This document shows positions 51,703-58,796 of a stretch of DNA of 58,796 nt, piece after piece (position 1 is the first letter of the stretch; each line of letters begins with the position of its first letter). The stretch is taken from positions 1 through 58,796 of the forward strand of contig NZ_JXXD01000052.1 in NCBI RefSeq assembly GCF_000935215.1, given 5' to 3'. The stretch is from Stutzerimonas stutzeri. GTDB taxonomy: Bacteria; Pseudomonadota; Gammaproteobacteria; Pseudomonadales; Pseudomonadaceae. The notes under the pieces were generated by a model. It worked only from the letters and a program-made list of their open reading frames with translations, had not been told where the DNA came from and did not search any database. The translations under genes and the position numbers were made by a program.

Positions 51703-53787
51703 TCAGTGCTTGGCCATCGCCGAGCTGAGACCGAGGTAATCGAGCAGAATGCGTCCGCTCTCGGAGAGGTAGGCATCATCCTCCGGCTTTGGTTTGTCCG
51801 CTTCCGCGTGAGGCGTGTTTTCGTCTTCCTTCTCCAGCTTTGCCAGTGGTTCCTCACCTTTGGCCAGGCGCAATGCATTCTCCAAGGCCAGCTGACGCTT
51901 CTCGATATCGGCCTGCTGTGCACGCCGCTTTTCTTCATTGAGGCTGACGGTGGTTTCGTGCATCAGCTCCTGGGCAAGCGCCAGGCGATCGCGGGTGAAG
52001 ACGAAGTCCGGGTTTTCGCCGGTGCGTGCTTCATGGCGTGCCTTCAGCTCGGCGAGGAACGGCTTGAACGGGTTCATGTGCGGATTGATCGCCGCGCGGA
52101 TGCTGTCCCAAGGCAGCGCTTCCGGCAGCGCACTCTCACCGATTTCCTTGGTGTCGACATCGGCAGGGTAGCTGATGTCGGGAATCACACCCTGATGCTG
52201 AGTGCTCTGCCCGGATACGCGGTAAAACTTGGCCAGGGTCAGTTTCAGCTCACCATGGTTGAGAGGCTGGATCGTCTGCACGGTGCCCTTGCCGAAGGTC
52301 TGGCCACCGAGGATTAAGGCCCGGTGGTAGTCCTGCATCGCGCCGGCGAAGATCTCCGAGGCCGATGCCGAAAGACGGTTGACGAGGACGGCCAGCGGCC
52401 CCTTGTACAGCGCGCCGGTCTGTTCATCGGCAAGCACGTCTACGCGGCCATCGCTGTTGCGTACCAGCACAGTCGGACCCTGATCGATGAATAGGCCGGT
52501 GAGCTCGGTGGCCTCTTGCAGTGAGCCGCCGCCGTTGTTGCGCAGGTCGATGACCACGCCGTCCACTTTCTCTGCTTCCAGTTCGGAGAGCAGCTTTTTA
52601 ACGTCACGCGTGGTGCTCTTGTAGTTCTGGTCCCCGGCGCGCAGTGCCTTGAAGTCGAGGTAGAACGCCGGAATTTCGATCACGCCGAGCTTGAAGTTCT
52701 GCCCCTGGTGTTCCAGGTTCAGCACCGACTTCTTCGCTGCCTGCTCCTCGAGCTTCACTGCTTCGCGGGTAATGGCGACGACCTTGCTGCTCTGGTCATT
52801 CGGCGCGTTGCTCGCCGGGATGACTTCCAGACGCACGACGGAACCCTTCGGGCCGCGGATGAGCTTGACCACCTCATCCAGACGCCAGCCGATGACGTCG
52901 ACCATCTCATCGTTGGCCTGGCCGACGCCGACAATCTTGTCCGCTGGCGCCAGCTGCTTGCTCTTCTCCGCCGGGCCGGCCGGCACCAGGCGTACGATCT
53001 TCACGTGCTCGTTGTCACTCTGCAGCACCGCGCCGATGCCCTCGAGCGACAGGCTCATGTTGATGTCGAAATTCTCCGCGCTGTCCGGCGACAGGTATTG
53101 GGTGTGCGGATCGTAGGTCTGCGCGAAGGCGTTGATGTAGGTCTGGAAAACGTCCTCGCCACGGGTCTGGTTCAGGCGCGATAGCTGGTTCTTGTAGCGT
53201 TTGGTCAGCAGTTCCTCAATGGCCTTCGGCTCCTTGCCGGCGATCTTCAGACGCAATACCTCGTCCTTTACCCGTTTGCGCCACAGGTCATCCAGCTCTG
53301 CGGTGTCCTTGGCCCAGGCGGCCTTCTCACGGTCGACCAGCAGCTCCTCGTCGACGCTGAAGTCGAAGCTGTCGACGCCCTTGTCGAGCAGGCTCAAGGC
53401 GTAGTTCAACCGGTTCTGCAGGCGCTCGAGATGACGGGTGTAGATGATGAAGCCGGGCTCGAGATTGCCGCCCTTGAGGAAGTCATCGAACTGGTTGCGC
53501 CACTTGCCGAACTCTTCGAGATCAGATGCCAGGAAATAGCTGCGCGAGGGATCGAGCATCTGGATGTAGCTGTCGAAAATCTTTGCCGAACGCGCGTCGT
53601 TCAGCGGCGGCTTGTTGTAGTGATGGCGCTTGAGCAGTTCGACGACGTTCAGGCTGGCGATGACCTGTTCACGATCGGGTTGCAGGTAGTCCCAGTTCTC
53701 AGGCGTGCTGACGGCTTTGGCCATCGCCAGGGAAGCGTGAAGGCCGAACAGAACGGCGAGAACGGTGCAGGTCAGCGTACGTTTCAT
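51703..53787 (-). CDS. prc: Prc tail-specific protease
   Basis: 694 residues, normal length. Signal peptide MKRTLTCTVLAVLFGLHASLAMA, an N-terminal helical domain, a PDZ domain (SLEGIGAVLQ ... AEKSKQLAPADKIVGVG), then the peptidase domain with catalytic Ser in LSASASEIFAG and Lys in GGQTFGKGTVQ. A DUF3340-type C-terminal domain follows. It degrades periplasmic proteins by their C-termini. In P. aeruginosa, Prc (AlgO) takes part in the alginate regulatory cascade. An ATG 12 codons upstream is also possible; neither has a strong ribosome site. Confidence 0.93.
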   Translation of the reverse strand: MKRTLTCTVLAVLFGLHASLAMAKAVSTPENWDYLQPDREQVIASLNVVELLKRHHYNKPPLNDARSAKIFDSYIQMLDPSRSYFLASDLEEFGKWRNQFDDFLKGGNLEPGFIIYTRHLERLQNRLNYALSLLDKGVDSFDFSVDEELLVDREKAAWAKDTAELDDLWRKRVKDEVLRLKIAGKEPKAIEELLTKRYKNQLSRLNQTRGEDVFQTYINAFAQTYDPHTQYLSPDSAENFDINMSLSLEGIGAVLQSDNEHVKIVRLVPAGPAEKSKQLAPADKIVGVGQANDEMVDVIGWRLDEVVKLIRGPKGSVVRLEVIPASNAPNDQSSKVVAITREAVKLEEQAAKKSVLNLEHQGQNFKLGVIEIPAFYLDFKALRAGDQNYKSTTRDVKKLLSELEAEKVDGVVIDLRNNGGGSLQEATELTGLFIDQGPTVLVRNSDGRVDVLADEQTGALYKGPLAVLVNRLSASASEIFAGAMQDYHRALILGGQTFGKGTVQTIQPLNHGELKLTLAKFYRVSGQSTQHQGVIPDISYPADVDTKEIGESALPEALPWDSIRAAINPHMNPFKPFLAELKARHEARTGENPDFVFTRDRLALAQELMHETTVSLNEEKRRAQQADIEKRQLALENALRLAKGEEPLAKLEKEDENTPHAEADKPKPEDDAYLSESGRILLDYLGLSSAMAKH

Positions 53788-53961
53788 GGCTTGGGGGCGA
53801 CGTAAGGCTAGGGAATAACGCATATTAGGCCATCTAAAGTAGGCGCCGGTTCGGTTTTCCGTCCGGCGGTGGAAAGCACAAGCCCGATGGTTGAGGTGGT
53901 CAAAGAAGGCCAGCGAGCGATCAGTTGGGTGGGCATAGATAGGAACCACTATGGAGGCAGC

Positions 53962-54924
53962 ATGAAGGCATTGCAAGGTATCGAGGGGCATCTGGAGTGG
54001 GCCGAGCGACCGGCTCCGGCGTGCGGCGATGGCGAAATCCGTATCCGTGTGGCTGCTGCCGGGCTGAACCGTGCGGACCTGCTGCAGCGAGGCGGACACT
54101 ATCCGCCGCCGGCAGGTGTCACCGACATCCTGGGGCTGGAATGCGCAGGGGTGGTCGCCGAGGTCAGTGGGCGTAGCCGCTGGAAGGTGGGTGATCGCGT
54201 GTGCACGCTGCTGGCTGGTGGTGGCATGGCCGAGGAGGTGGTGGTCGATGCCCGTCATGCGCTGCCGGTTCCCGAGGGCATGTCGCTGCATGAAGCTGCG
54301 GTGATCCCGGAGGTATATGCCACGGCCTGGCTCAATCTCTATCGCCTGGGCGCTTTGCTGGCCGGCGACAAGGTGCTGCTGCACGCTGGCGCCAGTGGTG
54401 TCGGCTCGGCGGCGATCCAGTTGTGCAAGGCTTTCGGCAATCCCTGCTGGGTCAGTGTCGGCTCGGCCGAGCGGCTGGCCTACTGTGAGTCGCTCGGTGC
54501 TCAGGGGGGTGTGCTGCGTGGTGACTCGCTCGAAGCGCTACGCGATTTTGGTCCGTTCGACATGATCCTCGACCCGGTCGGTGCCAAGTACGCCGCATTG
54601 AATATGCAGCTGCTGGCGATGGATGGGCGTTGGGTGATGATCGGCTTGATGGGGGGACGCAAGGCCGAGATGGATCTGGCTGGTTTGCTGGCCAAGCGCA
54701 TCCAGTTGATCGGCTCGACCCTGCGCAGCCGCGACGCCGATTACAAGGCCGGGCTGCTGGCGGAAATGGAAGAGAAGGTCTGGCCGCTGTTCGCCCAGGG
54801 CAAGCTTTCGCCGCGTCTGGAGCGAACCTTTGCCATCGGTGATGTGGAGGCTGCATTCGAAACGCTGGCCAGCAACACCGTGTCCGGCAAGGTGGCCCTG
54901 GTGATCGATAGCGCGCTTTCCTGA
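53962..54924 (+). CDS. NAD(P)H quinone oxidoreductase, PIG3-type zinc-free MDR
   Basis: 320 residues of the quinone-oxidoreductase branch of medium-chain dehydrogenases. AAGLNRADLLQRGGHYPPPAG is the PIG3 signature, and the cofactor loop is HAGASGVGSAAIQL. GGAGG precedes the ATG at 53962; a longer frame upstream is rejected. Substrate unknown. Confidence 0.9.
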   Translation: MKALQGIEGHLEWAERPAPACGDGEIRIRVAAAGLNRADLLQRGGHYPPPAGVTDILGLECAGVVAEVSGRSRWKVGDRVCTLLAGGGMAEEVVVDARHALPVPEGMSLHEAAVIPEVYATAWLNLYRLGALLAGDKVLLHAGASGVGSAAIQLCKAFGNPCWVSVGSAERLAYCESLGAQGGVLRGDSLEALRDFGPFDMILDPVGAKYAALNMQLLAMDGRWVMIGLMGGRKAEMDLAGLLAKRIQLIGSTLRSRDADYKAGLLAEMEEKVWPLFAQGKLSPRLERTFAIGDVEAAFETLASNTVSGKVALVIDSALS

Positions 54925-54979
54925 TCCGCATCGGCCTGATGTGGACGGAGCCAGATTTCGCTTTGCCTTGATGGATCGA

Positions 54980-55005
54980 GCAGGTTTGCAGTGCTGCAGA
55001 CCTGC
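54980..55005. terminator. Hairpin between convergent genes
   Basis: GCAGGTTTGCAG (54980-54991) pairs with CTGCAGACCTGC (54994-55005), one G-U pair. It lies between the quinone oxidoreductase and apeB ends, without a clear T tract. Confidence 0.45.
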
Positions 55006-55015
55006 CCGGTGCGGT

Positions 55016-56305
55016 TCAAGGCAACTGGCTGCTGGCGTAGAACGCGGTCAGTACCTTGACCAGATGCGCCAGGTCCTGGCTACCCGCAAGCTCGCGGATC
55101 GAGTGCATGGCGAAGGTCGGCAGGCCGATGTCGACGGTACGCACACCTAGCTGACTGGCCGTGATCGGGCCGATCGTGGAGCCGCAACCCATGTCGCTGC
55201 GGGTGACGAAACTCTGCACCGGCACTTCGTTTTCCAGGCAGAGATGGCGGAAAAAGCCGGCAGTTTCGCTGCTGGTGGCGTAGCGCTGGTTGTTGTTCAC
55301 CTTGATCACCGGGCCGGCGTTGAGCTTCGGCCCGTGATTGCCGTCGTGCTTGTCGGCATAGTTCGGGTGCACCGCGTGGGCATTGTCGGCGGAAATCAGC
55401 AGGGAATGGCTGATGGCGCGCTGGAAGTCGTCCTCATCCGGCAGCACGCGACGCAAGACCTGCTCCAGGAACGGGCCATCCGCGCCGCACAGCGAGGTCG
55501 AGCCGACTTCCTCGTGATCGGTGCAGACGAGTACGCAGGTGTGCTCGGGTTCGGCGTTCAGCAAAGCCTGCAAGCCCGCAAAGCACGAAAGCAGATTGTC
55601 CAGACGGGCGCCGGCGATGAAGTTACTGTGCAAGCCGATGACCGCCGCGCTCTGGGTGTCGTAGAAGCTCAGTTCGAAGTCCAGCACCACGTCGGCGACC
55701 AGCCCATGTTCACGCCCGAGTTGATCGGCGAGCAGTGCGCGGAAGTCCGGGCTTTCCTGGCTGGCGATCTGGGCCAGAATCGGCGGTAGCTCGTTCTGCG
55801 CGTTGATGGCCCAGCCCTGATTGGCTTCCCGATTGAGGTGAATCGCCAGGTTCGGAATCGTCGCGATCGGAACCTTGAAGTCGATCAGCTGGCTTTCGAT
55901 GCGGCCATCACGGCTGTAGGTGACACGGCCGGCCAGCGACAGATCGCGGTCGAACCAAGGAGCGAGCAGGGCGCCGCCATACACCTCGACACCCAGCTGC
56001 CAGAAGCCCTGGCGCTGCAGCTCGGGCTGCGGCTTGACTCGCAGGCACGGGCTGTCGGTATGGGCGCCAACCAAGCGCAGGCCGTGTTCGACGAGCGCTT
56101 TGCTGCCCAGCTGGAAGGCGATGATGGCCGAGTCGTTGCGGGTGACGTAATAACGCCCGCCCGCCTCGGTATGCCAGACCTCGCGCTCGTCCAGCGCACG
56201 GTAGCCGGCGGCCTGTAGCGCTTGGGCGAGATTCTGGGTGGCATGGAACGGGGTAGGGGACGCCTGCAGATATTCGATCAGGCCTTGGTTGAGAGCTTTG
56301 CGCAT
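55016..56305 (-). CDS. apeB: M18 family aspartyl aminopeptidase
   Basis: 429 residues. Zinc ligands and catalytic residues appear as [22 protein letters not shown] (general-base Glu), [11 protein letters not shown] and the terminal [10 protein letters not shown] segment. It removes N-terminal acidic residues from peptides. GGAG lies 6 bp upstream of the ATG. Confidence 0.93.
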   Translation of the reverse strand: MRKALNQGLIEYLQASPTPFHATQNLAQALQAAGYRALDEREVWHTEAGGRYYVTRNDSAIIAFQLGSKALVEHGLRLVGAHTDSPCLRVKPQPELQRQGFWQLGVEVYGGALLAPWFDRDLSLAGRVTYSRDGRIESQLIDFKVPIATIPNLAIHLNREANQGWAINAQNELPPILAQIASQESPDFRALLADQLGREHGLVADVVLDFELSFYDTQSAAVIGLHSNFIAGARLDNLLSCFAGLQALLNAEPEHTCVLVCTDHEEVGSTSLCGADGPFLEQVLRRVLPDEDDFQRAISHSLLISADNAHAVHPNYADKHDGNHGPKLNAGPVIKVNNNQRYATSSETAGFFRHLCLENEVPVQSFVTRSDMGCGSTIGPITASQLGVRTVDIGLPTFAMHSIRELAGSQDLAHLVKVLTAFYASSQLP

Positions 56306-56418
56306 TTCGGACTCCGGACTGCAAGGTCACGAAGTCTATAGCATTCGACACCTGGTCATAAGCGCACCGGCACCGCCTGCATTTAGTAAGTGCGCGCGAT
56401 GGCACGTGCTTGTCGTCA

Positions 56419-57054
56419 TCAGAACGGTGCCGGGCACTCGAAGCGCAGGCGCTCGCCGGTTTGCGGGTGGGTCAGGGTGAGCATACTGGCGTGCAGACAC
56501 AGGCGCTCATGGGCTTGCAGGGCTTGCTCGTGGGCATACAGGCGATCGCCAAGCAGCGGATGCCCGATCGACAGCATATGGACTCGCAACTGGTGGGAGC
56601 GGCCGGTGATGGGGGTCAGCTCGACGCGGCTGTAGTCGCCGCAGCGTTCAAGCACGCGCCAGAAGGTCAGTGCATGCTTGCCCAGCTCGTGGTCGACGAC
56701 GTGGCGCGGCTTGGTCGGCGGATCGTAGCGCAGCGGCAGGTCGATGCTGCCGCTGTCCTGTTCGGGCTGGCCCCAGCACAGCGCGGTATAGGCCTTTTCC
56801 GTTTCACGATCATGGAACTGACGGGACAGCTCACGGTGCGTATCGGCATCGCGGGCAAGCACGATAAGCCCGGAGGTTTCCCAGTCCAGGCGATGCACGA
56901 TGCGCGCTTCGGGATAGCCGTTTTCCTGCAGGCGGGTCACCAGGCAGTCACGGTTGTCTTCGGCGCGGCCCGGTACGGACAGCAGCAGGGTCGGCTTGTT
57001 GATGACCAGCAGGGCAGCGTCCTGATGGACGATCTCGATAGCGCTTAGAGGCAT
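56419..57054 (-). CDS. rluA: RluA-family pseudouridine synthase
   Basis: 211 residues. The catalytic segment ARIVHRLDWETSGL contains the active-site Asp in HRLD. TEKAYTALCWG and GRSHQLRVHML are also family features. The short length without an S4 domain matches RluA, which modifies 23S rRNA U746 and tRNA U32. The ATG at 57054 is preferred to a GTG four codons upstream. Confidence 0.87.
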   Translation of the reverse strand: MPLSAIEIVHQDAALLVINKPTLLLSVPGRAEDNRDCLVTRLQENGYPEARIVHRLDWETSGLIVLARDADTHRELSRQFHDRETEKAYTALCWGQPEQDSGSIDLPLRYDPPTKPRHVVDHELGKHALTFWRVLERCGDYSRVELTPITGRSHQLRVHMLSIGHPLLGDRLYAHEQALQAHERLCLHASMLTLTHPQTGERLRFECPAPF

Positions 57055-57115
57055 TCGCTTTTCCACAAACGAAGACGGCGACCCGTGGGCCGCCGTTTCT
57101 GTACGCCGGTGTTCA

Positions 57116-57255
57116 GAGCCTATTCACGGTCTAGCGAGCTAGAGTCCTGCAAGGCAAAAACAGGCGAGAAGCGGAGTTTACTGAAGTAAATGAGCATTCC
57201 GAGCCTGTTTTTAACGCAGCAGAACCGACGCGCAGCAGATCGTGTGTGGGTTCTC
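57116..57255. repeat. 140-bp inverted-repeat element at the minE end, with bidirectional terminator
   Basis: Imperfect terminal inverted repeats: GAGCCTATTCACGGTCT at the left and the complement of GAGAACCCACACACGATCT at the right. An inner stem AAAAACAGGC (57156-57165) / GCCTGTTTTT (57203-57212) gives T runs in both directions. I recall similar copies being common between Pseudomonas genes. The right end overlaps the minE stop codon, so the element probably supplies the terminator for minCDE. Confidence 0.6.
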
Positions 57256-57511
57256 AGCGATCCGGTAGGGTGATGTTCAGTTCGAGAATCGAGCAGCTGC
57301 CCTGGTCCTCGAGTGCAACCTGGACCTGATCGCTGTCGATGTTGACGTACTTTCGGATCACCTCGACCAGCTCTTTCTGCAGGGCCGGCAGGTAGTCCGG
57401 CTCGGTGCGCTGGCCACGCTCGTGGGCGACGATGATCTGCAGACGCTCCTTGGCGATCGCGGCTGGGGTTTCCTTCTTCTTGCGTTCACGGAAGAAGTCG
57501 AAAAGGTTCAT
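57254..57511 (-). CDS. minE: MinE, cell division topological specificity factor
   Basis: 85 residues: [33 protein letters not shown] is the membrane and MinD-binding part, followed by the dimerisation domain (LELNITLP). It drives MinCD oscillation. Overlaps minD by ATGA. Confidence 0.97.
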   Translation of the reverse strand: MNLFDFFRERKKKETPAAIAKERLQIIVAHERGQRTEPDYLPALQKELVEVIRKYVNIDSDQVQVALEDQGSCSILELNITLPDR

Positions 57512-58323
57512 TCGCGGCCTCCGAAAAGTCGTTGCAGGAAGCCCGGCTTCTTGACGTCGAGGAAGCGGTGCGCGACTTCCTTGCCGAGCAGACGGTCCAC
57601 GGCGTCGCTGTACGCTTGGCCGGCGTCGCTCTGGTCGTCGAGAATCACCGGGATACCCTGGTTGGAAGCCTTGAGTACGGCCTGCGACTCGGGGATCACG
57701 CCCAGCAGGCGGATGGAGAGGATTTCCTCGACGTCTTCGACGCCGAGCATTTCGCCCTTGGTGACACGCTCGGGGTTGTAGCGGGTCAGTAGCAGATGTT
57801 CCCGAATCGGCTCTTCACCGTTCTCGGCGCGACGCGATTTGCTCGCCAGCAGGCCGAGCATGCGGTCGGAGTCGCGAACCGAAGAGACTTCCGGGTTGGT
57901 GACGACGATGGCTTCGTCGGCGAAGTACATCGCCAGGTGCGCGCCCTTCTCGATACCGGCCGGGGAGTCGCAGATGACGTATTCGAAATTCTTGCCCAGC
58001 TCGTCGATGACCTTGCCAACGCCTTCCTGGGTCAGCGCGTCTTTGTCGCGTGTCTGGCTGGCGGCCAGCACGTAGAGGTTCTCGAGACGCTTGTCCTTGA
58101 TCAGGGCCTGGGTCAGGGTTGCGTCGCCATTGATGACGTTGACGAAGTCGTAAACCACCCGGCGTTCGCAGCCCATGATCAAGTCGAGGTTCCGCAGACC
58201 GACGTCGAAGTCGACGATGACAGTCTTGTGGCCGCGCAGAGCGAGGCCGGTACCGATGGCGGCGCTGGTGGTGGTTTTACCAACGCCACCTTTGCCGGAA
58301 GTGACTACGATGATCTTGGCCAA
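57508..58323 (-). CDS. minD: MinD, septum-site ATPase
   Basis: 271 residues. Deviant Walker A GKGGVGKT at 10-17, [12 protein letters not shown] as switch II, and a C-terminal amphipathic helix (GFLQRLFGG) for membrane binding. Recruits MinC to the membrane. Starts 96 bp after minC. Confidence 0.98.
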   Translation of the reverse strand: MAKIIVVTSGKGGVGKTTTSAAIGTGLALRGHKTVIVDFDVGLRNLDLIMGCERRVVYDFVNVINGDATLTQALIKDKRLENLYVLAASQTRDKDALTQEGVGKVIDELGKNFEYVICDSPAGIEKGAHLAMYFADEAIVVTNPEVSSVRDSDRMLGLLASKSRRAENGEEPIREHLLLTRYNPERVTKGEMLGVEDVEEILSIRLLGVIPESQAVLKASNQGIPVILDDQSDAGQAYSDAVDRLLGKEVAHRFLDVKKPGFLQRLFGGRE

Positions 58324-58419
58324 GGTGATTCACCCTAAATATTTAAAAAATCGGGACCTTACGCCGATCTCAGCGTCAGGATTGCCCGTTTGGTCCTTGA
58401 AAATTCGCGGCAGTATCCG

Positions 58420-58796
58420 TTAAAGGCGGGTGATGTTCAACACGTCGCCAGAGAGGCTGATCTGTACCGCTTCAGCCCAGAGAGGATCGCGTCGCAGGTC
58501 CTCGGCTACCTTGTACTGGCCGGCGATGGAGACCATTTCAGCGGTGAGTTGCTGACAGAAGATCCGCGCCGAAGTGTCGCCTTTGATACCCGCCAAGGCG
58601 CGACCTCGAAGCGGACCGTAGACATGGATGTTGCCATCGGCGAGAAGTTCCGCACCGGGGCTCACGGGAGCGAGAACGATGAGGTCGCCGCCTTGCGCGT
58701 AGACCTGCTGGCCGCCGCGGATGGGGGTGGTCACGACGCGGGTCGGGCGATAGACCGGCTCGGCTGGTTTGGCCGGGGTTTTCGAGCTCAGGTCGA
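58420..58796 (-). CDS. minC: MinC, septum formation inhibitor (C-terminal part)
   Basis: The frame is open to the window edge, so the N-terminal FtsZ-inhibiting domain is missing. The visible 124 residues begin in a Pro/Lys linker and include the beta-helical MinD-binding domain ([45 protein letters not shown]). Order minC-minD-minE confirms the assignment. Confidence 0.97.
   Translation of the reverse strand, partial: DLSSKTPAKPAEPVYRPTRVVTTPIRGGQQVYAQGGDLIVLAPVSPGAELLADGNIHVYGPLRGRALAGIKGDTSARIFCQQLTAEMVSIAGQYKVAEDLRRDPLWAEAVQISLSGDVLNITRL

Overview
The window comes from a chromosome of a nitrogen-fixing Pseudomonas of the P. stutzeri (Stutzerimonas) group. The evidence is the right edge of a nif cluster (nifM end, nif-linked clpX, nifF with a NifA/sigma54 promoter), next to core Pseudomonas genes (amrZ, csrA/rsmA, oadGAB, a polar flagellar flg cluster, minCDE). 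The species call is inference from gene content and order.

Layout. 1-2433: end of the nif cluster. 2434-2658: terminator region carrying a 125-bp inverted-repeat element. 2659-14531: housekeeping block: FadL-type porin, sseA, rnd-ycgL, a small secreted protein, ycgN, a secreted zinc peptidase, ltaE, alaS (read with a +1 frameshift), lysC, csrA. 14594-15020: tRNA-Ser(GCU) and two identical tRNA-Arg(ACG) genes. 15070-21911: DUF4124 protein, mgtE, the oadGAB sodium-pumping decarboxylase operon, amrZ and two small exported or membrane proteins.

22181-31146: a tRNA-Arg(CCU) gene whose 3' 45 bp is repeated at 31102-31146, bounding an 8,889-bp integrated element. It carries a tyrosine integrase, an AlpA-type regulator, a TOPRIM/VapE-type primase-helicase, an HK97-type capsid-like gene, a Nu1-type small terminase gene and several small unknowns. 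I see no portal, large terminase, protease, tail or lysis genes. Ten GTGAACG iterons around an A+T-rich core lie beside the replicase gene and look like a P4-type replication origin. The best reading is a phage satellite of PICI/P4-like type with a reduced capsid module. This is the most interesting part of the window.

31263-47248: flagellar cluster: flgZ (c-di-GMP brake), flgN, flgM and flgA on the minus strand, then cheV-cheR, flgBCDE and flgFGHIJKL on the plus strand. Sequence-visible sigma54 promoters precede flgA, flgB and flgF, and a sigma28 promoter precedes flgM, matching the known Pseudomonas flagellar hierarchy. 47371-54924: ComEA-like protein, DUF1232 protein, an XRE regulator / unknown / Sel1 gene triad, an EAL-CBS-GGDEF protein, the tail-specific protease prc and a quinone oxidoreductase. 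55016-58796: apeB, an RluA-type pseudouridine synthase, a second short inverted-repeat element, and minE-minD-minC (minC runs off the end).
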